A program made the position numbers and the translations under genes. The notes beneath the pieces are model-generated. The model searched no databases. It was not told where the DNA came from and saw only the letters and a program-made list of their open reading frames with translations. A stretch of 64,000 nucleotides of DNA from Allium sativum (taxonomy: Eukaryota; Streptophyta; Magnoliopsida; Asparagales; Amaryllidaceae): contig CM060912.1 of assembly GCA_030737875.1 (NCBI GenBank), positions 201,389,231 to 201,453,230 of the forward strand, given 5' to 3'. Below, in pieces: positions 49,516 to 60,631 of the stretch (position 1 is its first letter; each line of letters starts with the position of its first letter).

Positions 49516-50649
49516 CTAGATCAGATGAAATAAACTATGCGATGTGCCAGAATCAAACAAAGTACAAACAGGAAAATCAGAAATGTAAACAGGACTTTCA
49601 ACAGAAACACTACCTCGATCACGAGCTGAAAGAACGATGTTGAGGGGATGAACTCGCCCTCCAGATGGTCTTGCACACTGAGTCTGACCTTGCCCTTGCT
49701 TCTTCGAGCAATCTTTGCTGAAATGTCCAAACTCACCACAATGAAAGTATTCACCACTCTTCCTTTTTCTCTTCCTACAATCCTTAATAAGATGCCCAAC
49801 TGAACCGCAATAATGGCACTTCCTCTTGTCGTTATTGCCCTTGCTATTGTTCCCCTTGTTGCCTTGACTCTTGTTCTTGTTCTGATTGCCTTGACTGCTC
49901 TGACCACTTGGATTACCCTGATTTCCTTTCCACTGGGAATCAGTCTTCTTGGCTTGAGTATCATTCATCTTGATCTCTTTCTTGTCACTCCTATTCTCTT
50001 CATTGAGTAGGGCCATATTCACCAAACTCTCGAAAGTTGCCCCCAAGGGTATATGAGTCATGGCTAAACCATGTAATGGCTCGTTTAACCCTAGAGCAAA
50101 GTATAGGGCCTTCTTCTGAGCTGTGTTAACCAAGTCTAAACCGACCCGAGCCAGTTGATTAAACTTATCTATGTATTCCCTAATAGTCATGTCCCCTTGT
50201 TTCAGTGATAGGAACCTTAGTCCAAACTTTCCCCGAAAGTCATCCCAAGTCTCAATTGGCCTAGTAGCGGTGGTGACCACCCACCAACGTGCAGCTTCCT
50301 TTAGCAACCACACTGCCAATAAAACCTTCCTACGGTCATCTATATCAAAGAAGGCAAAAAGATCTTCGGTTTCTTTCAACCAATTCCTTGCCTCTACATA
50401 AGTCTCGGTTCCAATGAAATTCTTGCAACCCATCGCCTTAAAGTCTTTGCAAATCTCCGCGAAATCCTCTTGTGGATGCTGAGGGGGAGGAGGAAGAGGA
50501 ACCTCAGCGACAGGAGGAGGAGGAAAATTAACTACCGGAGGAGGAGGAGGAACATTGGCGGGGCCGGCTTCGGTCGCCCTAGCCTCCAAAAGTCTCCTAT
50601 ACCAAACAGGTACGTGCACTCCCTCCGGAATGGCAAAGTTATTGGCCAT
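49516..50649 (-). CDS. gag: gag polyprotein of element B, open 377 codons
   Basis: It would form the virus-like particle core and bind element RNA. The start at 50649 gives MANNFAIPEG, the same start as in element A and about 200 bp inside the LTR. Residues 33-60 are proline-rich; about 85-220 form the retrotransposon gag core (WLKETEDLFAFF, ARWWVV, FRGKFGLRFLSLKQ); 222-277 are basic and rich in N, K, G and Q. CCHC knuckle 1 is intact at 278-291 (CHYCGSVGHLIKDC). Knuckle 2 at 301-314 has lost its first Cys (Tyr at 301; A has Cys). The frame runs into protease LFDSGTS (D366) and ends at 377 by a shift. The frame could be translated, but RNA binding may be weakened. Confidence 0.85.
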   Translation of the reverse strand: MANNFAIPEGVHVPVWYRRLLEARATEAGPANVPPPPPVVNFPPPPVAEVPLPPPPQHPQEDFAEICKDFKAMGCKNFIGTETYVEARNWLKETEDLFAFFDIDDRRKVLLAVWLLKEAARWWVVTTATRPIETWDDFRGKFGLRFLSLKQGDMTIREYIDKFNQLARVGLDLVNTAQKKALYFALGLNEPLHGLAMTHIPLGATFESLVNMALLNEENRSDKKEIKMNDTQAKKTDSQWKGNQGNPSGQSSQGNQNKNKSQGNKGNNSKGNNDKRKCHYCGSVGHLIKDCRKRKRKSGEYFHCGEFGHFSKDCSKKQGQGQTQCARPSGGRVHPLNIVLSARDRGSVSVESPVYISDFPVCTLFDSGTSHSLFHLI

Positions 50650-50834
50650 ACTGAAAACGAAGAAAAAGATAGATTCAGAATGGAGAAAAACGAAGGAATT
50701 TTGCTAATGGCTTTTTGGGGAATAGCCTTTAAAATAAACTAGACTTTTCTTTGGAAAATACTTTATACTTGGTTTTGAAAATAGTTTTCCAAAAGTTTTC
50801 TAAAAACCTTTTTGTTCCTTCTCGTAAACCATAT

Positions 50835-50846
50835 GCTCTGATACCA
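50835..50846 (-). other. Primer binding site of B
   Basis: GCTCTGATACCA on the + strand, the complement of TGGTATCAGAGC, two bases from the LTR. Confidence 0.93.
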
Positions 50847-50848
50847 AA

Positions 50849-53800
50849 TGTAACACCCCACCTCCGCCAGGGTGGCTCTTGCAAGCACTCTGACTTTGGA
50901 GGGGCGTTTGAATCAGGTAAACATGCATAATGATATATCAAGGCAGAACAAGAACATATGTATATATGTAAACAGAGTAATAAGATAAGTAAAACAGCGG
51001 AAGATTTCAAACTATTTCAAAACAAGTCTGGTACAACATAATGTCAACTTTCCAAATACACAAGTCTAGACAAAAACAACATCACTGAAAAACTGAAATA
51101 CATAAGTACTATCCCCAAAATAAGTGCTAACCATAGCTAGCTTCATGTCAAGACCGTACATGAGCTAAAATCCCACAAGCAAGTGATCAGAAATCCAAGT
51201 TAAGCTCCAATATTCCCACCCTGAGAACCTGGGGGGGGGGAACGGAAGAAAAGAGGCGAAAGAACAAACAGGTCAGTCAAAAAGACTGAGTAAGCCCTAC
51301 TACAATCAATGTAAACTGATAAAGTTAACTGGCATGAGAAGCAGGGATGAACATAAGGATAACAACATACTAGCATGATGATTAACCAACAAGGTAGATA
51401 AAGGTGTCATCGCATAATCAGGTTTAAGGTTTTTGCACCACAGGTGTACTAGCAAGCTAACATGATTTGAATAAACAAGTATTGATCCCTTGGCCCAAGC
51501 TTTGGCCCAATAACATGAAATGACCCTAATACGAGGTCCAACCAAACGGTCTAATCGATCGGCTCCCTAAGCCTAACTCGTCACGTGTTGGTGTCAATAC
51601 GGCCCAACCATAATTGTAGTCGGACCGTGCCGGGTCCACCCTTCGGTGTATCAAGCCCTAGGGTGTAAACCCCTGGACACCATAAACATAAGTGCACAGT
51701 CTCAATCTACTGGTACCCATGCATGTTTTCTCCGGCTACGGACTATGTGCACGACCATAGTCCGTCCGGAACTACACCGGCGTACCATTCTGCCGTCGTT
51801 TTTGGTCACTTACCTCAAGTCCAGTAATCGTGCCCCCTCCCTAGCCTAGTCCCTAGGGTCTTAATGATACAACTTGGGATTACTGCTGGAGTGGACCCCC
51901 ATTGCTAGGATTTTCTAGTGGGTTAAGTACGGTTTAACCCTCTTGCTAATCATGGATTAACTTGGTTAAGTGTAACGATGAGTTCACGACTTAACCCTGA
52001 TTAATCTACCAAGCCCAAATTGGTTAAGTATTAAGTGGACCATGACTTAACCCTAATCATGAGGCATTAATTAATTTAATGTGCCTTAACCTCTCACATG
52101 AGACCTTGTTGTGGTTACTAGTTAAGCCGGGCGGGTCCGGGTAGCTTTACACCCCAACTTGGTCTAACCTCGGGTTCAAGGTACAACATGACCAACTTCT
52201 CACATTGGGTCCTATTATTTGTAGCAACTAGTTAAGCCGGTCGGTTCCGGGTAGTTTTACGCTACAAACTCAACCCAACCTCGAGTTGGTCACACTTATA
52301 TTTTCTAAGTGTCATGTCCATCATGTTTCCAAAACATGTTACAAGTTTTCAAGAATTTGGGTAGACCTAACTTAATAGGTAAATTCCCAATGGGTAGACC
52401 TAACTTAATAGGTAAATTCCCAATCTTATGTTTTTATGTCTTTTAAGTTTACCCAACCCCAAACGCAATCCCATCGCTTACATATCGCAATAGCGCATAA
52501 AGGATAGAAAGAGGGAACTTGGCATAATCATGACATAAAGGTGTTGAAGCCACAAGTTTAACATGGTGGCATATGAAATGTACATATGTTCATATACTTG
52601 CATATTACATTTTTAGGCCTCAAAAGTATGCATAAAACCAAACTTAGCATATAAGTGATACATGGTGATAAATGACATGTAGAAGTTGCCATAAGTTCGC
52701 ATTTAGCCTCACATGCAAGTTATCATAAGGGATATGATAACTTACATGTTGCCAAAATGCAACCTTTAGCATAAAGCTTGAAGCTTTAAGCTCATAAACC
52801 CAAGATAAGCTTGCATAACATGATAACATGAGCAAAATGATCAACCATAACAAAACTTGCATATCATAACATGGCAAACTTGCATAACATAACATGATAA
52901 ACTTGCATATCATAACATGGCAAACTTGCATAGCATAACATGGTAAACTTGCATATCATAACATGGCAAATTTGCATAACATAACATAGTAAACTTGCAT
53001 ATCATGACAAACTTGCATATCATAATGATCAAACACAACTTGCATCATTCATTAACTTTAGAGTTTAAATATGAAAGTAGAAACGGGCTTACAAATTCTT
53101 ATGAAGACACAAATATATTAATAGATTGAGCCAAGCCCTTATGAAATCAAATAAACCCAATATGAAAGCTCCAAATCAATAAAAACCCTTGCTTTATGAT
53201 GTAAATATGGAAACTTGACTTGAATGCAAGCTAATGACACTCATACAAGCTTGAAAACACTTGTATGCATGGAAAATCTCTCATAGAAATGACTTAGAAA
53301 TTTTATGAAGAGAGTGGAGGTCATGAGAGGAATGATTTTGCCATTGTTTAGTTACTTGAATGAATAATGATGATTTAGGGTTAGGTTAGGGTCTTATTTA
53401 TAGAGATTAGGATTAGTTTTAGCCTTAGGATTAAACCCTAGTTCCAATCTCAGCCCTCAAAACCGAATCTGGCCCCCAAACTCAACACAACTCCAAAATG
53501 GTGCACCAGGCAAAACTGCCCGGCTGAACCAAGTCGACAGCCAAGTCGACAGGGCTGTCGACTTGGGTCCAACCATGTCGACTCCCAAGTCGACAGGGCT
53601 GTCGACTTGGGTGCTCTGGCGGGAATTTTCCCGCCTGGCCCAATCTGACCCTAATTTCCAAATTCAAACTTGAATTTGAAATCTGTTTTTACTTTGAATT
53701 TTTCTGAAAACTTCGTTGGGCCTTAATCGGGTCATACGGACTCCGATTTTCGAAAACTCGGACTCTATTTCGCGTATTTTTCCGAGACGAACGCAATGGC

Positions 53801-53888
53801 ATAGCCCGTTTCCCTTGATTCAGATTTATAAATTAAATTCTGCCTCGATTTACGTTATAACAGGTTATTGAAAATACGGGTTGTTACA
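50849..53888 (-). repeat. Right LTR of B (5' LTR in its own sense)
   Basis: Nearly identical to the left LTR; carries one extra partial 23-bp array unit near 53004-53021 and a shorter G run (51231-51240). TATA box (TATTTATA on +) at 53395-53402, E2F-like palindrome at 53618-53635. Confidence 0.92.
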
Positions 53889-54643
53889 ATCATCATCACC
53901 CATACAAAACAGTAAATTATGATAAACATGTATCTATTTGTCGGGCAAACAAATTTTATTCTTCTGCTCTAGCCTCTTTGCTATGACCTGTTCAATGTAA
54001 GTACATGTATATGCATGCAAATGCGACAAATTTTCAATATAATTCACTATTTGATACTATTTGGCTATATGGTATAAATTTTACTTAATCAACCAATAAT
54101 CAACAACACAATCATCAATCAACTAGTTGATTAGCTTTTGAAATTCATAACTTTGATATATAGTCAAAAATCACATTTTTGATGCCAAATCACAACAATA
54201 AGCCCTATCTAATTTTGGTTCTCACACCAGTCAATAGGAAATATATAGATATTACACGTTCGTCACTCGAATATAAATTCTGATGATGATATATCAATCA
54301 TCAGAATCACCCCCGGGCAACTAGAGTGTAATTCTATATCTATCCAACATATTAAAACTTCAAATACATGTTTGCAAGGCGTATATGCAAAATCTTTATA
54401 TACTGGACTGTCCCAATCAAACAAATAAATAATCAAATACGAATAATTGATTTAAATTTTCAAAACAAAATTTGTTTTCACTTTAAAAATATACTCTTCA
54501 CACTCGTTCTAGGATACTACTGATCCTATCTCTAACGAGTCATTCCCATTGGATATTACTAATCCAATTTCTGATGAATTCTTTCGTATGGTTCTAACAT
54601 GTCTTGTTCTCGAGCTTTGTAAACCAAAGCTCTGATACCAACT
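53889..54643 (-). other. Internal domain of C, part right of B, with PBS
   Basis: The reverse complement of D 542-1300. The PBS, GCTCTGATACCA on the + strand, is at 54630-54641. No coding frame. Confidence 0.88.
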
Positions 54644-56729
54644 GTGAAAACCCGTAACTTCCCCGGTGAGGGAAAGCGCAGATAGTTCGAGAACAAGCCA
54701 CAACAGAACGCAGACGGAAGAACATTTCATTGTTATTACAACAATTCCATCAGAATACAAGAATATACAAAGTATAAATGAATATTACACAGAAATATCC
54801 GAGATTTAAATTACATTTAAATACATAGCAGCGGAAAATAATACAATACACAACTAGAAGTAGATATACGGATACAAAGCTTTCCGGATATCGTTCCAGT
54901 TGTAAACCAGGATCCTATGAATATAAATCTGCAAAACCAAAACTACTAGCTACCCGTGTCAAAATAAGGGCACCCAGAGTTTAGGTCAAAACAATAAACG
55001 CCAGGTCAGTCATGTGACAGGTGTGAGAACTAAAACAGTTAATAATCTTTATTTTAAAGTTAGGCGAATCAAGGGACCACGCCGTATAAAACGGAACGGG
55101 TTTCCTCCCAAGGATACCAGTGCATAAAACAAACAACGCAATGCTAAATAAAAAAAAATGAAGCTATTATAAGACCCAGGTCCTATCACACAATGCAACG
55201 CAAACCGGGGGATAGGGTTTTCCCTTATAATGGCCAAACATGCTTAGTATGTTTAAAACAAATCTTTTGATACTATTATAAGTGTATAGTGTATAAAACA
55301 ACTTCAAATCATAAGTATCAATCATAGACGGCATGGGTACCATATATCATGTCGCCATACTAGGCTCTACAATCAAAACCGTAAGTGTCACGTATTTGGA
55401 AATTGGATTTCCATCTATGAACCGAGGCCAGGGATCGTCCTCTACCGATTCGAGACGCTCTAGCCCGTGTCTCAGGACCCAGACTCAGGTGGGCCCTTGG
55501 AACGACAGGGCCGGTCCACCGATGTGGATTAGACGAAATCCCGAACACTGCGTTTCCCCGCCCTTTGGGGCGTAGGTGAGCCAACTAAATGATTCCATCG
55601 GACCCGGATCGTTCGATCAAACCGAGGCGCCTCGCAACAGCAACAACCACACAGGTGAAAAGTATATAAATGTCAGGGCTGGTAGGTCACTGACACCACC
55701 CTAGCTAGAAGGAAACACATGCCCTCCCTGAGGTCCTCTCCCTTTTCTGGTTCACAACCGGGGTGTGAGGCTCGCGAATTCACGTTACACAAAGCTATGC
55801 CACACAGGCGGTGCTTTGATCGTCAACCACAAGACTTTGCTTTTCAACAAAAGCCTTGATCATTTGCATCTTAGGCATGCCACACAGGCAATTCACTCTA
55901 TACGTTTGATATCCATCTGTATATAACCCCTGAGCTCGTACATCTCAGAGAAGGGCGTTAAGCAAAAGAATAAATTCTCCGCCGCCAAACAGTTATATAT
56001 TTAATAGAAATCAATCACACAGACTAAAATCCAATGTCAGACACACAGTCCATTTACAAGTCCGTTCTGGGTCTGAACGAAACCGGAGGCACCTAGTACC
56101 CCGCATATCCATCGATCTCCAAGTACGTCTGGACGATCACCAACTGTTTCCATCTTCTTGGGTGTATAGACCAATCAAGATCATCAGTAATTACCCAAAC
56201 GACGTGAAGACCTCCGGTCTTCAACCACCGTCTTCATCTTCGACACCACGTCGAATCAGTTATTCAGAATGGGATAAACCCGGTCTTTCTGAACAACTCG
56301 CGTATATATCTAATAAACACGTGTTACACAAACACAACATACGCCTCATTACAATTCAGAATATTCTTTTATTCAAATATTCATATATTTTCGGAAAGGT
56401 TCCCATTAATTTTATCAAAGATAAATTCTTTAAATTTATTCTTTAATCTTCTTTGAATATCAATTCAAACTAGTCGGGATTAACGAACCTTACCGAAGTA
56501 ATTATTTGTTTTAATTTCCCAATCCCAACCTATTCATCCCATGAAGTAAAACTGGTAATACTTCATATCTAACACCACGGTGTTATCGGTAAATTCAATT
56601 ACCATTTCACGTTCAAATCTAATTAAATATTTAACTATCGCCTGGAGTAAAACTGGTGATACTCCATTCTCGATCTTTTCAATCTAATTAAAGATTCATT
56701 AAAACTCCGCTTAGTTTTAATCTTTAACT

Positions 56730-56974
56730 GGGTCAAAGAATCAGTGTCATTTAAAACACAGTTCATGATAAACCCAAAATCACATCCCATTAATTATCGG
56801 GTTAAAGAACAAGTGTTATTTAAAACACTGTTCACGATAAACCTAAAAATCAATATCAATTCAATTAAATATTATTTAATTGGTACACTTCATTAAATCT
56901 AAATAAAAAGATTTAATCCTTTTTCAACTGGGCTTAAGAACAGTGTTAATGAAGACAACATTCACGACAAACCC
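56730..56974 (-). repeat. Three LTR hairpin repeats in C right (56730-56775, 56799-56843, 56930-56974)
   Basis: Counterparts of the copies at 39185-39429 with a few substitutions, including a C-to-T at the end of the second. Confidence 0.78.
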
Positions 56975-59050
56975 AAATCACATTTGATATTAAATACAAG
57001 GCTCTGAATAGAAAATATATCGGCTTATATTCAATATCAAATTCTACGACCAACAAATATCGTATTGGAAATAGCGATATATAAATATCTTTCAAATTTC
57101 CATAACAACATCTGTATAATCACGAGATCCAACATCGAAATATTCCGAAGACAATTTCGATTCAAATCCATTCCAATGCAATTATTGGAAATTCTAGTTA
57201 TTTTCAAAACCATTTTCAAATCCAATTTATTTATTTCAAAAATAAATAAATTATCATTATAGTCCAAAACTAGTTCATTTCGATAAAAATCTATTTTCAT
57301 CTTTACAAATATGGAGTTTTTCATCCCAAATCCTCACAAATCATTTCTTATGATTTTACACAAATTATTACTATTTTTAATAATTTTATCAAGGCCCGTA
57401 CAGTCGATTTCCATCAATGGCCATCGAACTGCACTTACAGCGACCTTTTCCAAATTTGATTTGGACATAATTCCAAATCCAACCGTTAGATTTCAAATTT
57501 CTAACATTCGTTAGAAAGCTCTTTTCGATACGAACCCAACGGTTCCGGTTTCAAGAGAATCCGACGGTCGGATCTCCCGTAATATCTGTTCGAAGTCAAT
57601 GGTCAAAATTCGCGAACTGCCGTGGCGCGGCGCGTTCTATTCAGGCCATTATATTATATATATAATATATATATAATATATACTTCATCGATTTCAATTC
57701 AAAATGTCTTATATAAATCGTTTTTAAATTCGTTTTCAAAACGATTTTAACTTCATTTCAAATTCAAATCAAAATTGAATTTTTCCTTATAAATTCATTT
57801 CAAATTCATTTCAAATTGATTTAAATTCAAATTGATTTCTAATTCAATTTCAATTCGTTTTCAATTCAATTCGAATTCATTTTTATTCGATTTCAATTCG
57901 AATTCATTTCTATTCGATTTCAATTCGAATTCACTTATATTCAGTTTCAGTTCGAATTTCAATTCTTTTCAAAATATCAGATTTTGAAATCACTTTCGAT
58001 ATTCATTATAAAATGAATGAAATCGATATAAATATCATTCACGTCAAAATGGCGTCAATCTAATCAACACGGTTTCATATATTTCTATTTTCAAATATTC
58101 TATTTCAAATATTTCTTTTTCAAATATTTCTATTCAAATATTTCTTTTTCAAATATTTCTATTCAAATATTTCTTTTTCAAATATTTCTATTCAAAATTG
58201 GAATGAAGCCCAATCAATTACCATATAATGTTAATTATATGGATTTTCTACACCACATGTACACAATAACAACGAGGAATAATCAACCATCATCCAAAGT
58301 GCATTCTACACTGTATAAGCATCAAATATAAATATTTAACGCTCATAACAGTCTGTCAATCAATCGATCGACATACAACTAATTATTGGGATTAGTGTAT
58401 GTCATATATCATCCCAATACCCGTGTGGGGTTTCAAACAATCAAACACAGATTTTATTTGTGCAGTTGCGCGATATGTAAAATTTATCGTCCCAATAATA
58501 TCAGTCAATGTGTGTATATAAACAAATCGTCCGATCTGTTTATTTTTATTTCATTTCATATACACGTTAAAAATTCTATTTTTAACTATAAAATATTTTT
58601 AACTATATAAATATTTTATTTCATTTCACATCACATCACACAATCAACTACACATCAAAATCAATCAAACAAGCATACAAGCCGTCCATGGTCTGTGGAC
58701 GACAGGTGTCGGGTGCTACTAAACACCGTCTGCATCCTAGTATATATTATTAACTAGAAAAATTAAATAAAAGGTGAGAAATTCTCATAGAATAGCTAAT
58801 CCAATCCCCCCGACTCTTCTTATGTAGAAATCTTCGCCGTTCTTGCCTCTTGTCAATTTTCACTGCCCGTATTCTCTACATATATAAAAATCACATTTTA
58901 CTTTGCTATTCGATATATAAAAATCGAGTTTTTACTTTGCTATTCAATATATAAAAATCGAATTTTTTCTTTGCTATTCAATATATAAAAATCGAATTTT
59001 TACTTTGCTATTCAATATATAAAAATCATATTTTTACTTTGTGTAACACC

Positions 59051-60389
59051 CCACATCCATATACATCTTGTCCCCGCCGGGATGAATGGTCATCTACGAA
59101 CGATGTGCTTCGTCAAGAATAATCTTCCTTTGGTCATCGTCTTTTGGTACACAAAGTCTACCATCCCTACGTAACTAACCCTTATCATCTAGGGTATACC
59201 TACGGAGATGGCTTGATGACTCCCCTTCTTTGAGCTTTTCTACTAACTCAACCAACTGCGGGTCGTCTCGCTGTGCCTCGCCAATCCGTCCTAAAAGTGT
59301 AGGTCTGACCTCCTAGGATGCTAGCAAACCGGGTACGAAGTCAACGGAAGGTCTAAAATCAAACATAGAGATGAACTCTAAACTTCGCCGCTCAACAAAC
59401 AAAGGACTTAAGGATAATCTTTTTCTACTTAAGGCATCTGCCACTACGTTACCCTTGCCAGGGGTATATGCTATCTCAAAGTCGTAGGACGCCAAGAACT
59501 ACATCCACCTTTGCTGCCTTAAGTTCAAGTCCTTCTAAGAGAATAAGTATTTTAGCGATTTGTGGTCAGTGAATAATTCGAATTTCTCGCCAAGAAGATA
59601 ATGACGCCAAGACTTAAGCGCGAAAACAATAGCGGCCAACTCTAGGTCATGCGTGGGGTAATTCTTCTCATGCGCTCTCAACTGCCTTCCACCATAGGCT
59701 ATTACCCTACCTTCTTGCATTAGGACCGCGCCTAGTCCTGTCCCACAAGCGTCAGTATAAACGGTAAATGGCTTACTCCCGTCTGGCAGTACTAAGACTG
59801 GGGCTGACGTCAAATCTCCCTTCAAACGTTGGAACGCATCATCACAATCTACGTCACATGTGAAAACTAGGTTCTTCTTTGTCAAGCGTGTCAATGGAGC
59901 TGATATCTTTGCGAAGTCTTTGATAAACTTCCTATAGTAGCCAGCCAACCCCAAGAAACTTCTCACTTCAGTAGCATTTTTAGGGACCTCCCAATCTTGG
60001 ATGGCCACTACCTTCACGGGATCCACGACTATCCCTTCTTTGGAAACCACGTGCCCTAAGAACCGTACTTCCTTCCTCCAGAAGTGACACTTAGAAAATT
60101 TAGCCTTAAGGCTATGCGCTCGAAGAGTCTCCAACACTTCCCTAAGATGTAGGGCATGCTCTTCCTCATCCTTAGAAAAGATCAAGATGTCGTCTACAAA
60201 GACTACCACGAATTTGTTAAGGTACTCCCTAAACACCCTACTCATCAAATCAACAAAGTATGCGGGGGCGTTTGTCAAACCGAAGGGCATCACTAGCCAT
60301 TCATAGAAACTGTCCGGAGTCCTAAAGGCAGTCTTGTCAATACTACCCTCAGCCACTCTCAACTGATGGAAACAAGTGGCTAAGTCCAA
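59051..60389 (-). pseudogene. pol: RT - RNase H - integrase start of the 1.83 kb element
   Basis: From 60389 the frame reads [31 protein letters not shown] and catalytic FVDD (residues 64-67), then [13 protein letters not shown] and [12 protein letters not shown] (thumb/connection). RNase H follows with [13 protein letters not shown] (Asp213), DLELAAI (Glu250) and [11 protein letters not shown] (Asp275). The frame then meets two TAG stops, at positions expected to be Gln (right after YLFS) and Glu, and continues as SYDFEIAYTPGKGN and ADALSRK (59495-59313), the usual end of gypsy RNase H. Beyond 59313 broken frames hold the integrase zinc-finger start (DEAHRS, HPGGDKMY) before the element ends. 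RT lacks its N-terminal fingers. The catalytic residues seen are intact, but there is no start, gag or protease. Confidence 0.88.
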
Positions 60390-60478
60390 CTACGAAAATA
60401 CTGAGGCACCAACCAGATTAGGTTAAAACCCTAATGGGTCATCACTCAGTCAAAACAGGCTCAGAACAAAAACTACTC

Positions 60479-60631
60479 GGGGGGGGGGGGGGGGTCGACC
60501 CCCAAGTCGACTCTATAGTCGACCTGGTAGGAAGGTCGACCCCCAGGTCGACTCTATAGTCGACCTGGTAGGCAGGTCGACTACCCAGTCGACCCTAGGG
60601 TCGACCTGGGCCTGGCGGGAATTTTCCCGCC
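60479..60631 (-). promoter_or_regulatory. G run, GTCGAC palindromes and E2F-like palindrome of the 1.83 kb element
   Basis: 16 G at 60479-60494. 60495-60610 has several GTCGAC units, including CCAGGTCGACT-CTAT-AGTCGACCTGG palindromes and GTCGACCC-TA-GGGTCGAC. GGCGGGAA-TT-TTCCCGCC lies at 60614-60631, identical to that of element B. The spacing pattern matches A and B although the GTCGAC repeat sequence differs. Confidence 0.6.

Larger units (their letters stand above)
43586..53888 (-). mobile_element. Element B: chromovirus-like Ty3/gypsy retrotransposon with open gag
   Basis: Target duplications ATCAT at 43581-43585 and 53889-53893. LTRs 3,027 bp (left) and 3,040 bp (right), internal region 4,236 bp. 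It is in reverse orientation and homologous to element A throughout. Gag is one open frame; protease, RT and integrase are broken, and most of RNase H and part of RT are missing. It retains the RT catalytic region that A has lost, so the two copies carry different deletions. Confidence 0.92.
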
